Assembly: GCF_900167555.1 (NCBI RefSeq)
Contig: NZ_FUYF01000010.1
Coordinates: 44,036 to 108,035, forward strand
Direction of reading: 5' to 3'
Length of the DNA stretch: 64,000 nucleotides
From: Gemmiger formicilis
GTDB lineage: Bacteria; Bacillota; Clostridia; Oscillospirales; Ruminococcaceae
Positions 31,814 to 41,008 of this stretch are shown here, piece by piece. The translations under genes were made by a program, and so were the position numbers. The first letter of the stretch is position 1. Each line of letters opens with the position of its first letter. The notes beneath the pieces were generated by a model. It was not told the DNA's origin. It saw only the letters and a list, made by a program, of their open reading frames with translations, and made no database searches.

Positions 31814-32947
31814 ATGTATCATCCTTTCTTCCAATTCGTTCTTCCGCGCCTCGGGCAGGTGGCGCTGGATGCTTTGCTGTACCTGAACTTTTTGCAACTG
31901 CCGCCCTTACAGCTGGTGGCCCGGTGGCCGGTGCTGTATTACGGACTGCCGCTTGTGCTGATGGGTGTGCTGGCGTATATCAGCCGCGACCCGCTCGGGC
32001 TGGGCATCGTGTTTGCCGGACATCTTGTGACATTCTACTGCATCGGTACCGCCATCGGGCTGGCGCTGCGGCGCATCGGCGGCACACCGCTGGCCGTTTG
32101 GCATATTATCTGGCTGGACGGCATAACGCCGTGGCTGTTGACGGGCCTTATCATGTGGTGGGGGCGGCGGCGTGCGCTGCGGCTCTGTACGACAAAATAC
32201 AGCTTGACAACGCGGAAAAATCTGCCGAACGGCAGGCTGACCATCGTGCAGGTCAGTGATGTCCACCCGCGCGCCTGTGCGGCGATGGATCACACCCGCA
32301 TCCCGGAGCTGAAAGCAAAAATCGAGGCGTGCCGTCCCGACCTGCTTGTGCTGACCGGCGATATTTTCGACGAGTTCACCGAGCCGGAGGAGCTGGACGC
32401 CTTCTGCAAGCTGTTTGGCGAGCTGGACGCGCCGCTGGGCAAGTATTACGTCCTCGGCAACCACGACCTGTTCCACCACTGGCGGGAGCCGAGCTTTGGC
32501 CGCGCGGATCTGGAGCGCGGGTTCGCCGCCGCGGGCGTGCGCATCCTGGAGGATACGTCCGTCCTGCTGCCCTGCGGTGTGCGCGTCGTGGGCCGCAAGG
32601 ATTATCTGTACACGAACGGCAGCCGCTTCACGGCGGCACAGCTTATGCCCGGCGGCCCCGACGACCACTACACGGTCTGGCTCGACCATGAGCCGCGGGA
32701 CTTTAAGAACGCCGCCGCGGCGGGGGCAGACCTGATTTTGAGCGGCCACACCCACGGTGGGCAGGTCTGGCCTGCGGGTGCGGTGGGCATGGTTGCCAAA
32801 AATGAGCGCAACTACGGCAAAAAGCACATTGCAGACCATTGCGATGCCATCGTCAGCGGTGGCACGGGCACCTGGGGCTACAAGTTCCGCACCCAGGGCC
32901 GCACGGAAATTGTCTGCGCGGAAATTACTACCGAAAGGGAAAACTGA
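31814..32947 (+). CDS. Membrane-anchored calcineurin-like metallophosphoesterase
   Basis: 377 residues. The N-terminal 125 residues hold three or four membrane segments; the rest is a calcineurin-type phosphoesterase with all metal-binding motifs: VQVSDVHPR (D-x-H), LTGDIFDE (GD), VLGNHDLFHHW (GNHD) and SGHTHGGQVWP (GHTH). Relatives of the YkuE/YaeI group act on phospholipid head groups or on cell-envelope phosphates; the substrate here is unknown. The next gene begins four bases after its stop, so the two are one unit, though a functional link is not evident. Confidence 0.88.
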   Translation: MYHPFFQFVLPRLGQVALDALLYLNFLQLPPLQLVARWPVLYYGLPLVLMGVLAYISRDPLGLGIVFAGHLVTFYCIGTAIGLALRRIGGTPLAVWHIIWLDGITPWLLTGLIMWWGRRRALRLCTTKYSLTTRKNLPNGRLTIVQVSDVHPRACAAMDHTRIPELKAKIEACRPDLLVLTGDIFDEFTEPEELDAFCKLFGELDAPLGKYYVLGNHDLFHHWREPSFGRADLERGFAAAGVRILEDTSVLLPCGVRVVGRKDYLYTNGSRFTAAQLMPGGPDDHYTVWLDHEPRDFKNAAAAGADLILSGHTHGGQVWPAGAVGMVAKNERNYGKKHIADHCDAIVSGGTGTWGYKFRTQGRTEIVCAEITTEREN

Positions 32948-32950
32948 TTT

Positions 32951-34288
32951 ATGAACGAACGCGAGCGCCTGAGCAGCCGCTTGGGCTTTATCATGCTGTC
33001 GGCGGGGTGCGCCATCGGCTGCGGCAACGTCTGGAAATTCCCCTGGATGTGCGGCCAGAACGGCGGCGGCAGCTTTATGCTGCTCTACATCCTCTGCCTG
33101 CTGGTGCTGGGCCTGCCCGTCATGATCATGGAGTTTGCCGTGGGCCGCGCCGCCCAGGCCAGCCCCGTTACGATGTACCAGCGCCTGGAAAAGCCCGGCC
33201 ATAAGTGGGGCGTATTCGGCGTCGTCAGCCTCATCGGCAACATTGCCATCATGGCGTTCTACACGGTGGTCACGGGCTGGATCTTGTACTATTTTGTCAA
33301 GTTCCTGACCGGGCAGCATGCGGATTTCGGCTTTGCGCAGATGATCGCCGACCCCGGGCTGAACGTGACCTATCTGCTTGTGGTCGTTATAGCGGCGTTT
33401 GTGCTGCTGAGCTTTAATTTGCAGGGCGGGCTGGAGCGCGTGACCAAATACATGATGAGCGCGCTGCTGGTGCTGATGCTGGTGCTGGCCGTGCACAGCC
33501 TGACGTTTGCCGGTGCGGCGGAGGGGCTGCGGTTCTACCTTGTGCCGGATTTCTCTGCCATTGACGGCGGGGTCATCGTGGCGGCCATGAACCAGGCGTT
33601 TTTCTCGCTGTCCGTCGGCATGGGCGGCATGGCGATCTTCGGCAGCTACATCGGCAAGGATCACGCGCTCATGGGCGAGTCGCTGCGGGTCATTTTTCTC
33701 GACACGTTCGTGGCCGTGCTGGCTGGCATCGTCATCTTCCCGGCGTGCTTCACCTACGGGCTGGAGGTCACGGCAGGCCCCAGTCTGCTGTTTGACACGA
33801 TGGCGGGGGTGTTCGGCAATATGGCCGGGGGCCGCTGGTGGGGCGCGCTGTTCTTCCTGTTCATGGTGTTTGCGGCGCTGTCCACCGTGCTGGGCGTCTG
33901 CGAGAATATCCTTGCCATGGTGCGTGAGCTGACCGGGTGGAGCCGCCCGAAGGGCTGCGTGGTCTGCGGCGTCGGCATCTTTCTGCTGGCGCTGACGACG
34001 GCGCTGGGCTACAGCGTGCTGCACTTCCAGCCGTTTGCGCCGGGCAGCGCGTGGCTGGACTTCTGGGACTTCATCGTCAGCAACAATGTGCTGCCGCTGG
34101 GGTCGCTGGTGCTGGCGCTGTTCTGCTGCAACCGCTTTGGCTGGGGCTGGGACAATTTTGTGGCCGAAGCCAACACCGGCAGGGGCCTGAAGGTCCGCCC
34201 CTGGATGAAGCCGATTTTTAAGTATTTTGTGCCGGGTGCGATTTTGTTTATTTATATTTACGGCATGGTTACGTTTCACTGGCGGTAA
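32951..34288 (+). CDS. Neurotransmitter:sodium symporter (NSS) family amino acid transporter
   Basis: 445 residues, 11-12 membrane segments. The N-terminal signature SRLGFIMLSAGCAIGCGNVWKFPW with the unwound first helix, then NGGGSFMLLYILCLLVLGLP, is that of NSS proteins such as MhsT, TnaT and LeuT. ISAAFFSLSVGMGG-like residues near 215 (FFSLSVGMGGMAIFGSY) form the sodium site region. It would bring in a hydrophobic or aromatic amino acid with sodium; the exact substrate is not visible. It is co-directional with the phosphoesterase gene and followed by a terminator. Confidence 0.92.
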   Translation: MNERERLSSRLGFIMLSAGCAIGCGNVWKFPWMCGQNGGGSFMLLYILCLLVLGLPVMIMEFAVGRAAQASPVTMYQRLEKPGHKWGVFGVVSLIGNIAIMAFYTVVTGWILYYFVKFLTGQHADFGFAQMIADPGLNVTYLLVVVIAAFVLLSFNLQGGLERVTKYMMSALLVLMLVLAVHSLTFAGAAEGLRFYLVPDFSAIDGGVIVAAMNQAFFSLSVGMGGMAIFGSYIGKDHALMGESLRVIFLDTFVAVLAGIVIFPACFTYGLEVTAGPSLLFDTMAGVFGNMAGGRWWGALFFLFMVFAALSTVLGVCENILAMVRELTGWSRPKGCVVCGVGIFLLALTTALGYSVLHFQPFAPGSAWLDFWDFIVSNNVLPLGSLVLALFCCNRFGWGWDNFVAEANTGRGLKVRPWMKPIFKYFVPGAILFIYIYGMVTFHWR

Positions 34289-34297
34289 AAAGGAAAA

Positions 34298-34334
34298 AGT
34301 CCTGTCTCCGGGAAAGGGAGGCAGGACTTTTCGG
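34298..34334 (+). terminator. Terminator after the NSS transporter gene
   Basis: AAAAGTCCTG pairs with CAGGACTTTT, with extra pairing inside (TCTCC / GGGAGG). Confidence 0.75.
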
Positions 34335-34349
34335 TTTTACGCTGGGATG

Positions 34350-34500
34350 CGCGGGCAAAGCCCCTCCGGCCTCGTTCCACTCGGCCACCTCCCCACTTCG
34401 TGAGGAGGCTTTCTCGCGGGCTCTGCCCGCGCAAAGAGCCTCCCCTTACAGGGGAGGTGGGCAAGCGCAGCGATGCCCGGAGGGGCTCTGCCCGTTTGCG
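34350..34500. repeat. Palindromic intergenic repeat cluster
   Basis: Outer arms GCGGGCAAAGCCCCTCCGG and CCGGAGGGGCTCTGCCCG enclose CCACCTCCCCACTTCGTGAGG, GCGGGCTCTGCCCGC and CCTCCCCTTACAGGGGAGG. The block ends four bases from the helicase stop and belongs to the same composite repeat family as the 7.4 and 48.2 kb copies. Confidence 0.7.
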
Positions 34501-34504
34501 GGTG

Positions 34505-37500
34505 CTACGACACCTTGCGGAAGTAATTTATCAAAATACTCTTGATATAATTATACCGCCGCGCGTAGCTGTTCTCGACGCGGATCAGCTCAAAGCCGTG
34601 CTCGCGGCAGATCTGGTCCTTCTTGCGGTCACGGCGCTGGACGGCGGGGTCGTCGCGGTGCTCGCGGCCATCCAGCTCGATGGCTAAAATCGGCATCAGG
34701 CGGCGGCCCTCCCGCTGGTAGACGACGAAGTCGAACCGCCCGGTGTAGAAAAGGTCGGCGCAGCCGGGGTTATCCTCAAACACCTGGGCGATGGGTACCT
34801 CCTTGCGGACCGTGCAGCGGCTGCCGTCGAGGAAGGCGTTGTCCAGCGCGTGGTTCAGATTTTCCAAAAAAGCATCCTCGGTCTTGGTGCTGTAGGGCTT
34901 GATGCCCAGCGCACGGCTGGCGGCGGGCTTCTCGGTCACCTCGGACTGGCCGTTTTTGCGCACGTACTGCACCAGCTCGTAAATATCGTCGTCGGTGCTG
35001 TCGGCGTGCAGGCGGTCCAGCGCGGCCTGATTCGAGAGGATGACCAGCTGCTCCCGCGCGCGGGAGGTCGCCACGTTGATGAGCTCCTTGTTCGTTTTCA
35101 GCCAGTCGTAGGTGCGCGGGCGGGTCTGGTCGGTCAGCGCCAGGGAGAAGATGACCACGTCTTTCTCGTCGCCCTGAAAGGCGTGCACCGTGCCGCAGGC
35201 GGCGTTCTCAAAGTGCTTCGCGCGCAGCATGGCCTCGATGGCGGCGCGCTGCTTCGCAAACGGCGTGATGATGCCCACCTGCTTGTCCGGGTGCGCGGTC
35301 AGGTATGCCTCGATGCGGCGCACCTCCTGCGGGGCGGTGTTTTTCTCGTCGGTGGTGTCGTTGGGCACGTCCACATAGACGAGCGGCGTGGGGTCGGTCT
35401 CGCGGCTGGCAATGTGCAGCTTGTGGTTGTAGTATTTGCGATTGTTGAACTCGATGATCTTGGGGCTGCACCGGTAGTGGTAGCTCAACAGCGTCTCGTC
35501 GCTGACGGCGTCGCAGGCCAGAAAGCATTTGTAGATCGAGTTTTCGATGTAATCGTACTCCTGCGTGACACCGTAGCGGCGGCGCAGCGTGCGGTTGTCG
35601 GCGGGGTCCAGCAGAATGACAGGCGAGAGCTGCTGCGGGTCGCCCACAAGCATCAGCGACGCCCCGCGCAGGATGGGCACAAGAGACATGGCCGTGCTGC
35701 ACTGGCTTGCCTCGTCCATGATGACCATGTCAAAGCTCGGCTCCGGGTCGCCCAGGCGGTGGGCGGAGATGCAGGTCGTGGCCACAATGGGAAAGACGCG
35801 CAGCAGCTTTTTCAGGTTCTCCGGCTCCGAGATGTACTTGTTGAACTGCGTGACCCGTTCCTTGTCGGTGTCGGGACTGTGGACGATGCTCATTAAATCG
35901 TTGTATTTCGGCTCCTCCAACCGGCGGATGCAGCGGGCCGAGGTGTAGTAGAGGTAGCGCAGCAGCTCGTCCTCGTTGCGGTCCAGCAGAGCCAGCGCGT
36001 CGGCAGAGTCGATGCTGCCGTAGGCGGCCAGCTCACGGTCCACCTGCGGCAGCTGCCCGGCCTGCAGCTCGTACTGGAAGTTCATCTGGCCGCGGGCGTC
36101 CAGCAGGCGCCGGATGGTCTCCCGCCGCTCCCGCAAATCAAGGATGCGCTCATACCGTTCCAGCAGGGCGGTCAGCTGTTTGGCGCGGGCCGTGCGGTCC
36201 GCGTGGTTTTTGTCCAGCAGCCGCTCCGGTACGGGGATTTTTTTGCACTGCTCAAACAGCTGGCCGATGGTGCGCAGGGCCTCGGCGGTTTTCTCGTTGT
36301 TGCCAAGGCGCAGGATCGGGAACGGCACGGTCTGGCCGTGGTAGGTGACGGCCTGCAGCTTTTCCACAACGCCGTCGATGGGATGGTTGTTGTAGCTGGA
36401 AAAAAGCACCGTGCGCTCGTTGAAAAACGCCGTCGTCAGCGTGTTGACGATGGTGTTGGTCTTGCCGGTGCCCGGCGGGCCCTGCACGTAGGCCAGTGGG
36501 TAGCGCATGGCGTTGTTGATGGCCAGCAGCTGGTCCAGATTGACCTTGTTGTTCAGCAGCGCCAGCGGGTAGGACTTGCGGCGGCGCGGCTTGGCGGTCA
36601 TCTCGCCGAAGAAGGCCCGCAGCGGGGCGGTGGCCGTCTCGCCGGAGGGGTCCTCGAACATAGTAAGGATGCCGCGGTACTCATGCTCCAAGTCCACGGG
36701 GCAGTCGCGGCTGATGGCGACGAGGTAGGGCAGGTCATCGACCCGCACCCGCGGGTTGCTGCGGGTGATGCGGTCCTTGATGGTCTCGGCGTGCTTCGTG
36801 AACTCGTCCAGCAGCGTATAGTCGTCGGCATCCAGAAATTGATGGATGCTCAGCTTGCTGCCGTTGACGGTGAACTCCCGGCAGATGACTGGCTCTGGCT
36901 CGGCCCGCAGGGCGCGCTTTTTCACGTCGAGCCGCAGCGGGCGGTAGGCCAGCACGTACAGCCCCTGCCGGGTGTCGATACTGATAAGGTTCAGCCCCAG
37001 CGTGGGCAGGCTGGGGCGGGCGGCGTTCTGGCGGCGGTCCTCGACCCGGCGCTGGAACCGGCCCACCAGCTCACGGAACTGGTCGTCGGTCAGCTCCAGC
37101 GTGTCCTCCTTATAATCGGCAAAGCAGTCGGCGTCAATTTGATGGATAAGGCTGTAGTTGGACTGGTAGGGCGTGGCGTCCAGCCGGTTGCAGGCGGCCA
37201 GATAGTCCAGCACCCGCAGGTTGGCGGCGTTGTCAAACAGCGCCGCGTACCGCCCGGGGTTGTCGCGGATGTCGTCGATGAGCGTCTGGTTGACGGGGCA
37301 CCACGAGCCGTCGACGACCTCGGCGGTCTGGATGCGGTCAATGCTGATATGGTCGAGCGCCTGCACGCTTAATTTGCCCAGATGCAGCCCGTCAACGTTC
37401 AGGGTGCGGGTCCTGGGGTTCAGCCCGCGGATAGCGACCCAGTATTTGGTCTGCTGGGTCTGTTGGTTTTTGTATTCAATGCTCAACCACCGCCCCTCAT

Positions 37501-37537
37501 GAATGGCACGGAAAATCGAGCGCGTGATGTTGTTCAA
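34505..37537 (-). CDS. SF1 helicase with N-terminal WYL-like domain and C-terminal PD-(D/E)XK-type nuclease domain
   Basis: 1010 residues from TTG 37537, which has AAAGGAG nine bases upstream; the frame stays open for 126 more codons through repeat and AraC coding DNA and is not used. Residues about 5-75 resemble a WYL domain (GRWLSIEYKN, YWVAIRGLNPRTRTLNVDGLHL). Helicase motifs: Walker A GPPGTGKT at 353-360, DEAS at 608-611, VGDPQQLSPV near 631, HAFQGDEKDVVIF near 785, NVATSRAREQLVI near 821 (Upf1/Dna2-like SF1B, COG1112 type). Residues about 880-1005 look like a DUF2726/Vsr-like nuclease: Asp936, Glu954 and Asp956 in FDFVV and AIELDGREH. Such helicase-nuclease fusions occur in DNA repair and phage defence; the role here is not proven. 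An AraC-type gene precedes it on the same strand. Confidence 0.85.
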   Translation of the reverse strand: MNNITRSIFRAIHEGRWLSIEYKNQQTQQTKYWVAIRGLNPRTRTLNVDGLHLGKLSVQALDHISIDRIQTAEVVDGSWCPVNQTLIDDIRDNPGRYAALFDNAANLRVLDYLAACNRLDATPYQSNYSLIHQIDADCFADYKEDTLELTDDQFRELVGRFQRRVEDRRQNAARPSLPTLGLNLISIDTRQGLYVLAYRPLRLDVKKRALRAEPEPVICREFTVNGSKLSIHQFLDADDYTLLDEFTKHAETIKDRITRSNPRVRVDDLPYLVAISRDCPVDLEHEYRGILTMFEDPSGETATAPLRAFFGEMTAKPRRRKSYPLALLNNKVNLDQLLAINNAMRYPLAYVQGPPGTGKTNTIVNTLTTAFFNERTVLFSSYNNHPIDGVVEKLQAVTYHGQTVPFPILRLGNNEKTAEALRTIGQLFEQCKKIPVPERLLDKNHADRTARAKQLTALLERYERILDLRERRETIRRLLDARGQMNFQYELQAGQLPQVDRELAAYGSIDSADALALLDRNEDELLRYLYYTSARCIRRLEEPKYNDLMSIVHSPDTDKERVTQFNKYISEPENLKKLLRVFPIVATTCISAHRLGDPEPSFDMVIMDEASQCSTAMSLVPILRGASLMLVGDPQQLSPVILLDPADNRTLRRRYGVTQEYDYIENSIYKCFLACDAVSDETLLSYHYRCSPKIIEFNNRKYYNHKLHIASRETDPTPLVYVDVPNDTTDEKNTAPQEVRRIEAYLTAHPDKQVGIITPFAKQRAAIEAMLRAKHFENAACGTVHAFQGDEKDVVIFSLALTDQTRPRTYDWLKTNKELINVATSRAREQLVILSNQAALDRLHADSTDDDIYELVQYVRKNGQSEVTEKPAASRALGIKPYSTKTEDAFLENLNHALDNAFLDGSRCTVRKEVPIAQVFEDNPGCADLFYTGRFDFVVYQREGRRLMPILAIELDGREHRDDPAVQRRDRKKDQICREHGFELIRVENSYARRYNYIKSILINYFRKVS

Positions 37538-37559
37538 TTTTCCGCTCCTTTCGGGTCGT

Positions 37560-37600
37560 GGCTTTCTTGCCTCCCTCTGCGAGGGAGGTGGCCAAGGGCA
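37560..37600. repeat. Palindromic repeat between the AraC and helicase genes
   Basis: TTGCCTCCCTCTGCGAGGGA (37565-37584), continuing as GGTGGCC: the CCTCCCTCTGCGAGGGAGG palindrome in its shortest form, in a 65-base gap between two co-directional genes. Confidence 0.7.
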
Positions 37601-37602
37601 TT

Positions 37603-38457
37603 TTACTTCGACAAGCGCCGGTATTCCAGCGGGGTCAGGCGGAACTGGTCGTAGAACGCCTGGGCAAAGCGGCCCTGGCTCTCGTAGCCGACCCGGGCGG
37701 CGATGTCCTGCACCCGCTGGGGGGTCGTGCGCAGCAGCTCGGCGGCTCTTTCGAGCCGGCGGCGGCGGAAGTAGGCAAGATACCCCTCGCCCAGCACGTT
37801 CTGGCAGTACAGCTTGAAGCCGCTCTCGCTCAAACCAAAATGGTCGGCCAGCTCCCGGGCCGGGCGGCGGACCGAGAGGTCCTGCAGAACCAGCGTCTCG
37901 GCCTCGCGCACGCATTCGACCTGCCGCGCGGGGCAGCGGGCCGTGTCGGCCTCGTCGGGCAGGCGCAGCAGCTCATACAGCAGCCGCACGGCGGCATAGC
38001 GCAGCTCGCCGGGAGCGGCGTAGGCGGCGTCGTCCCAGACCTCGTCCACAATGGCCGTGATGGCGTCGCTCATCGGGCAGCAGTGAACGCCGCCGCGGCA
38101 GAAATAATCCGCGATGCCGCCTATTTCCAGCCCCATCAGCGTCAAAAAGCTGTCTGCCTGCACGGCGTCGGGGTCAATGAAAAGCTGCAGCGCCTCGTAC
38201 TGGCTGCCGGGCAGGTAGAAGTCCGCACCGGGCACAGCAAAGCTGACGGCGGCATGACCCTCCGTCACGATGGCATATTGTGCGCCGTCCGGGATGGCGC
38301 GTCGTCCGCTGCGGCAGAAATCAAAGACGAGCAGCCGCGGCCAGTCCAGCGGGGGCGGGCAGAGCGGCGCGTCCAGCCGGGTGAAGCAGAGCTGCACGCC
38401 GGGTGCAAGCTCCCGCCGGTCAAGCGGGGCTGCGGGGATGAGGTTGTCTGTTTTCAT
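37603..38457 (-). CDS. AraC family transcriptional regulator
   Basis: 284 residues from ATG 38457. The C-terminal 90 residues hold two helix-turn-helix units (ARELADHFGLSESGFKLYCQNVLG and VQDIAARVGYESQGRFAQAFYDQFRLTPLEYRR). The N-terminal part does not show the common cupin motifs clearly. It is upstream of and in line with the helicase-nuclease gene (65-base gap with a palindrome) and downstream of the PfkB gene, also on the minus strand. Its target is unknown; the nearby sugar genes or the helicase are candidates. Confidence 0.88.
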   Translation of the reverse strand: MKTDNLIPAAPLDRRELAPGVQLCFTRLDAPLCPPPLDWPRLLVFDFCRSGRRAIPDGAQYAIVTEGHAAVSFAVPGADFYLPGSQYEALQLFIDPDAVQADSFLTLMGLEIGGIADYFCRGGVHCCPMSDAITAIVDEVWDDAAYAAPGELRYAAVRLLYELLRLPDEADTARCPARQVECVREAETLVLQDLSVRRPARELADHFGLSESGFKLYCQNVLGEGYLAYFRRRRLERAAELLRTTPQRVQDIAARVGYESQGRFAQAFYDQFRLTPLEYRRLSK

Positions 38458-38643
38458 GTTTGGTTATACGGTAACTAATTTTTTTGAATTTTCGAAAAAC
38501 TGTGCGTAAAATTCCGATACTGAAATGCACTGAAACTGTCATACAAGCCGAAAATGTGCGGATGGAAAACTGCTAAAAAGGCAAAATGTGCGAAATCGAA
38601 AAAATGGCAAAATAAGGGAAATGCTTGCCAAAAACCGAAAAAA

Positions 38644-39576
38644 TCAGTCTGTGACCGGCACATCGAGCCCGAACTCCTGCGGGCGGAACCGCGGGCAGAC
38701 ATTCTCCGAGATGCAGATGACCGACGCGGCCAGGCGGCTGCCGATCTCGCAGGCCTCGGCCAGCGTCTTGCCGTAGGTCAGGCCGATGACCGTCCCGGCG
38801 AAGAAAGCATCCCCCGCGCCGGTGGTGTCGATGACATCGACCTTCTTGGCGGGCACCATGCCGCTCTCGCCGTCGGTGCGGGCGTAGACGGCGCCCTGCT
38901 CACCCATCGTCACGACCATGCAGGGAATGTTGGCGCTGCGCACGTTGGCGGCCAGCGTGGCGCGCATCTCGTCCGGCGTCAGGTGGCCGTAATCGTCGGA
39001 GAACATCAGCCCGGCCTCCTGCTGGTTGCAGACAAAGCAGTCGACCTCCTGCAGGAGGCTGCGGCGCTCCATGGCAATGCTCATGTTGGAGACCGCGGCG
39101 TAGACCTTTTTGCGGTACTTTTTGGCGTAGTGCAAAATCTGCTTGACGGTGTCCTTCTCCAGATCAAACTCGATGGCGATGCCGTCGCAGTCGGCAAAGA
39201 TTTCGTCGCCCTTTTCCTTTAATAATGCGGTCAGCGGCGTCGTGTCGGGCCGCTTCGAGATGGCGGCGCAGACATCGCCGTCGTTGTTGAACACGGCCAG
39301 CCAGGTGCCCATGCCGTCCGGCATGCGCTGGATGTAGCGGGTGTTGACCTTGTGTCGGGCCAGCTTGTCAATGACGTCCTGGCCGGAGCCGGTGTCGTCC
39401 ACCAGACTGACGAAGGTGGGGCGCAGCTCGACATTGGCAATGTCCTCCGCCACGTTGCGGCAGACGCCGCCGTGTACCTGCTCGACCCGGCCCGCGTTGC
39501 GCCCGCCCGGGATATAGGTGGACAGCGGATACCCCTTGATGTCCACAAAAACCGCACCGATGACTACAATGCCCAT
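38644..39576 (-). CDS. PfkB family carbohydrate or nucleoside kinase
   Basis: 310 residues. Ribokinase-family marks are GGVCRNVAEDIANVE (N-terminal substrate site), VTMGEQGAVYA, and the catalytic DTTGAGDAFFAG near residue 250 with its Asp base. GGRNAGRVEQVHGGVCRN resembles pseudouridine kinase and related PfkB nucleoside or sugar kinases; the exact substrate cannot be told. Only a weak GGGGG site precedes ATG 39576. A bidirectional terminator separates it from the galacto-N-biose operon upstream, so it may have its own promoter despite the shared strand. Confidence 0.85.
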   Translation of the reverse strand: MGIVVIGAVFVDIKGYPLSTYIPGGRNAGRVEQVHGGVCRNVAEDIANVELRPTFVSLVDDTGSGQDVIDKLARHKVNTRYIQRMPDGMGTWLAVFNNDGDVCAAISKRPDTTPLTALLKEKGDEIFADCDGIAIEFDLEKDTVKQILHYAKKYRKKVYAAVSNMSIAMERRSLLQEVDCFVCNQQEAGLMFSDDYGHLTPDEMRATLAANVRSANIPCMVVTMGEQGAVYARTDGESGMVPAKKVDVIDTTGAGDAFFAGTVIGLTYGKTLAEACEIGSRLAASVICISENVCPRFRPQEFGLDVPVTD

Positions 39577-39663
39577 AAGATGACCCCCAAAAAGCTGATT
39601 TTACCTGTATTTTACCATACATTCGACATTTGCGCAAACCCCGCCCGAACGGGCAAAATGCGT

Positions 39664-39720
39664 ACAAAAATCCGCCCCGGATGCTGAAAGATTCGACATC
39701 CGGGGCGGTGGGGTGTTTTT
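39664..39720. terminator. Bidirectional terminator between the beta-helix and kinase genes
   Basis: CCGCCCCGGATG (39672-39683) pairs with CATCCGGGGCGG (39697-39708). T-rich tracts follow on both strands (GTTTTTGT on plus, ATTTTTGT on minus). It ends the GNB/LNB operon on the minus strand. Confidence 0.82.
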
Positions 39721-39727
39721 GTGCTTT

Positions 39728-41008
39728 TCAGGGCAGCGGGAGGATCGTATCATCCTTCTCGGTGTAGTTGCCTCCGCCCATGCGGGCGCGCACGAAGGGC
39801 ACGCCGTCACGCAGATAGAACGTGTTGTGCTCCAGCAGGGCGTCCGGGTTCTGGGAAGGGCTGATCGTGCCGCCGAGGTCGTCGTAGCTGACGTTGCCGC
39901 GGAACGTGTTGTGGATGGCTTCTTCCAGGCAGAACATCACGCAGCCGCCCTCGTTCATGCGGCTGTAGTTGTGCTCGTACACCGTGCCGTCGCCGGAGTC
40001 GGCATCGTAGGCCATGCCGTCCTGATTGAGCCGCGTGTCAACGGCTTCGTTGCAGCGCAGCAGCGCATCCTTGCATTTCCACGGCCAGATGGCGGCAGCC
40101 ACCTTGCCCATGCGATTGCCAGGCTCCCGATAAACACGGTCGTTCATCTCGCAGGCGACGGAGTCCGCCGTGTTGTGCTCGACCAGCGGGCGCAGGGCGT
40201 ACATGACCGTCAGGCCGTCTCCGCCCGCCGCTTTCACGTAGTTATCACGGAGAACGACATTCTCGTGACCGTACTGCAGAAAGGCATTTTCTGCCAGCTC
40301 GGCCCCCCGGAACTGCGCATGGGCGTAGGTATACCCCACCGCGATCCCCCAGCGGCTGACGCGGGCCACATAGCAGCCCTCGACCAGCACATCGGCAAAG
40401 CGTGCCGCGCCGGTAGCGGTCTCATCTGCGGGCTGCAAAGCGGTCATGTAAATGCCGCCGTTGTTCATGTGCTTGTCGTACACGTTGCCGTGTACATCAT
40501 GGATCAGCAGGTTTTGCAGTGTGATGCCGCAGCGCGTGCCCCTGTCCTTCGCAACCACAGCCACGCCGGTGCGCTCCAGCTTATCCGGCTGGGAATATTG
40601 CTCGCCGATGACAGCGTCGGCACGGTTCGTCAGTTCCAGATCACGCACCGTGACATAGGCTGCATCATACAGCAGCACGGCGGAGGAAACATACCCGCGG
40701 TACACATGGGTGGGTGAATCCAGTGCGCAGCCATAGTCCTGATACCAAAGCCCCTGCCCGTCGGCGTCAATGCGCGGCGCGGGCCCCTCGCCATAGGCGG
40801 CAATCGTGATGGGGCTGTCTTTTTTGCCGCAGCAGCGCAGGTGCAGGAACTGCTTTTCAAACACGCTGCCGCATTTCAGCAGCACCGTGTCACCGGGGGC
40901 CAGGGCCAGCCGATTGACGGCAAACAGTGTGGCCAGCGGTTTTTCCGGCGTCAGGCCGTTGTTGGTGTCACGGCCTGTCTGCGGGTCCACGTAATAGGTC
41001 TTGCACAA
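39728..41008 (-). CDS. Right-handed parallel beta-helix protein, polysaccharide-active type
   Basis: 426 residues from TTG 41008, with GGAGG 13 bases upstream; the first 41 bases overlap the preceding gene. The N-terminal YYVDPQTGRDTNNGLTPEKPLATL motif is the start typical of pectate-lyase-like beta-helix proteins (DUF1565 type), followed by coils with repeated Val/Leu-Asn patterns (VTVRDLELTN, ITLQNLLIHDVHG, VLVEGCYVARVS, VVLRDNYVKAAGGDG). No signal peptide, so it is cytoplasmic: action on imported oligosaccharides (lyase, epimerase or hydrolase) is likely. It is the last gene of the operon that begins with the GH112 phosphorylase. Substrate unknown. Confidence 0.78.
   Translation of the reverse strand: MCKTYYVDPQTGRDTNNGLTPEKPLATLFAVNRLALAPGDTVLLKCGSVFEKQFLHLRCCGKKDSPITIAAYGEGPAPRIDADGQGLWYQDYGCALDSPTHVYRGYVSSAVLLYDAAYVTVRDLELTNRADAVIGEQYSQPDKLERTGVAVVAKDRGTRCGITLQNLLIHDVHGNVYDKHMNNGGIYMTALQPADETATGAARFADVLVEGCYVARVSRWGIAVGYTYAHAQFRGAELAENAFLQYGHENVVLRDNYVKAAGGDGLTVMYALRPLVEHNTADSVACEMNDRVYREPGNRMGKVAAAIWPWKCKDALLRCNEAVDTRLNQDGMAYDADSGDGTVYEHNYSRMNEGGCVMFCLEEAIHNTFRGNVSYDDLGGTISPSQNPDALLEHNTFYLRDGVPFVRARMGGGNYTEKDDTILPLP

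Noticed and set aside
31907..34279. A 790-codon open frame on the minus strand opposite the phosphoesterase and NSS genes
   Set aside because: His/Gln/Arg-rich translation without domains, fully overlapped by two genes with clear families; it is a by-product of high third-position GC. The same holds for long opposite frames at 3974-5539, 12968-14569, 29726-31510 and 45190-46929.
37538..37915. A 126-codon N-terminal extension of the helicase frame
   Set aside because: It reads through a palindromic repeat and overlaps the end of the AraC gene, is Pro/Arg-rich, and the TTG at 37537 has a proper ribosome site.
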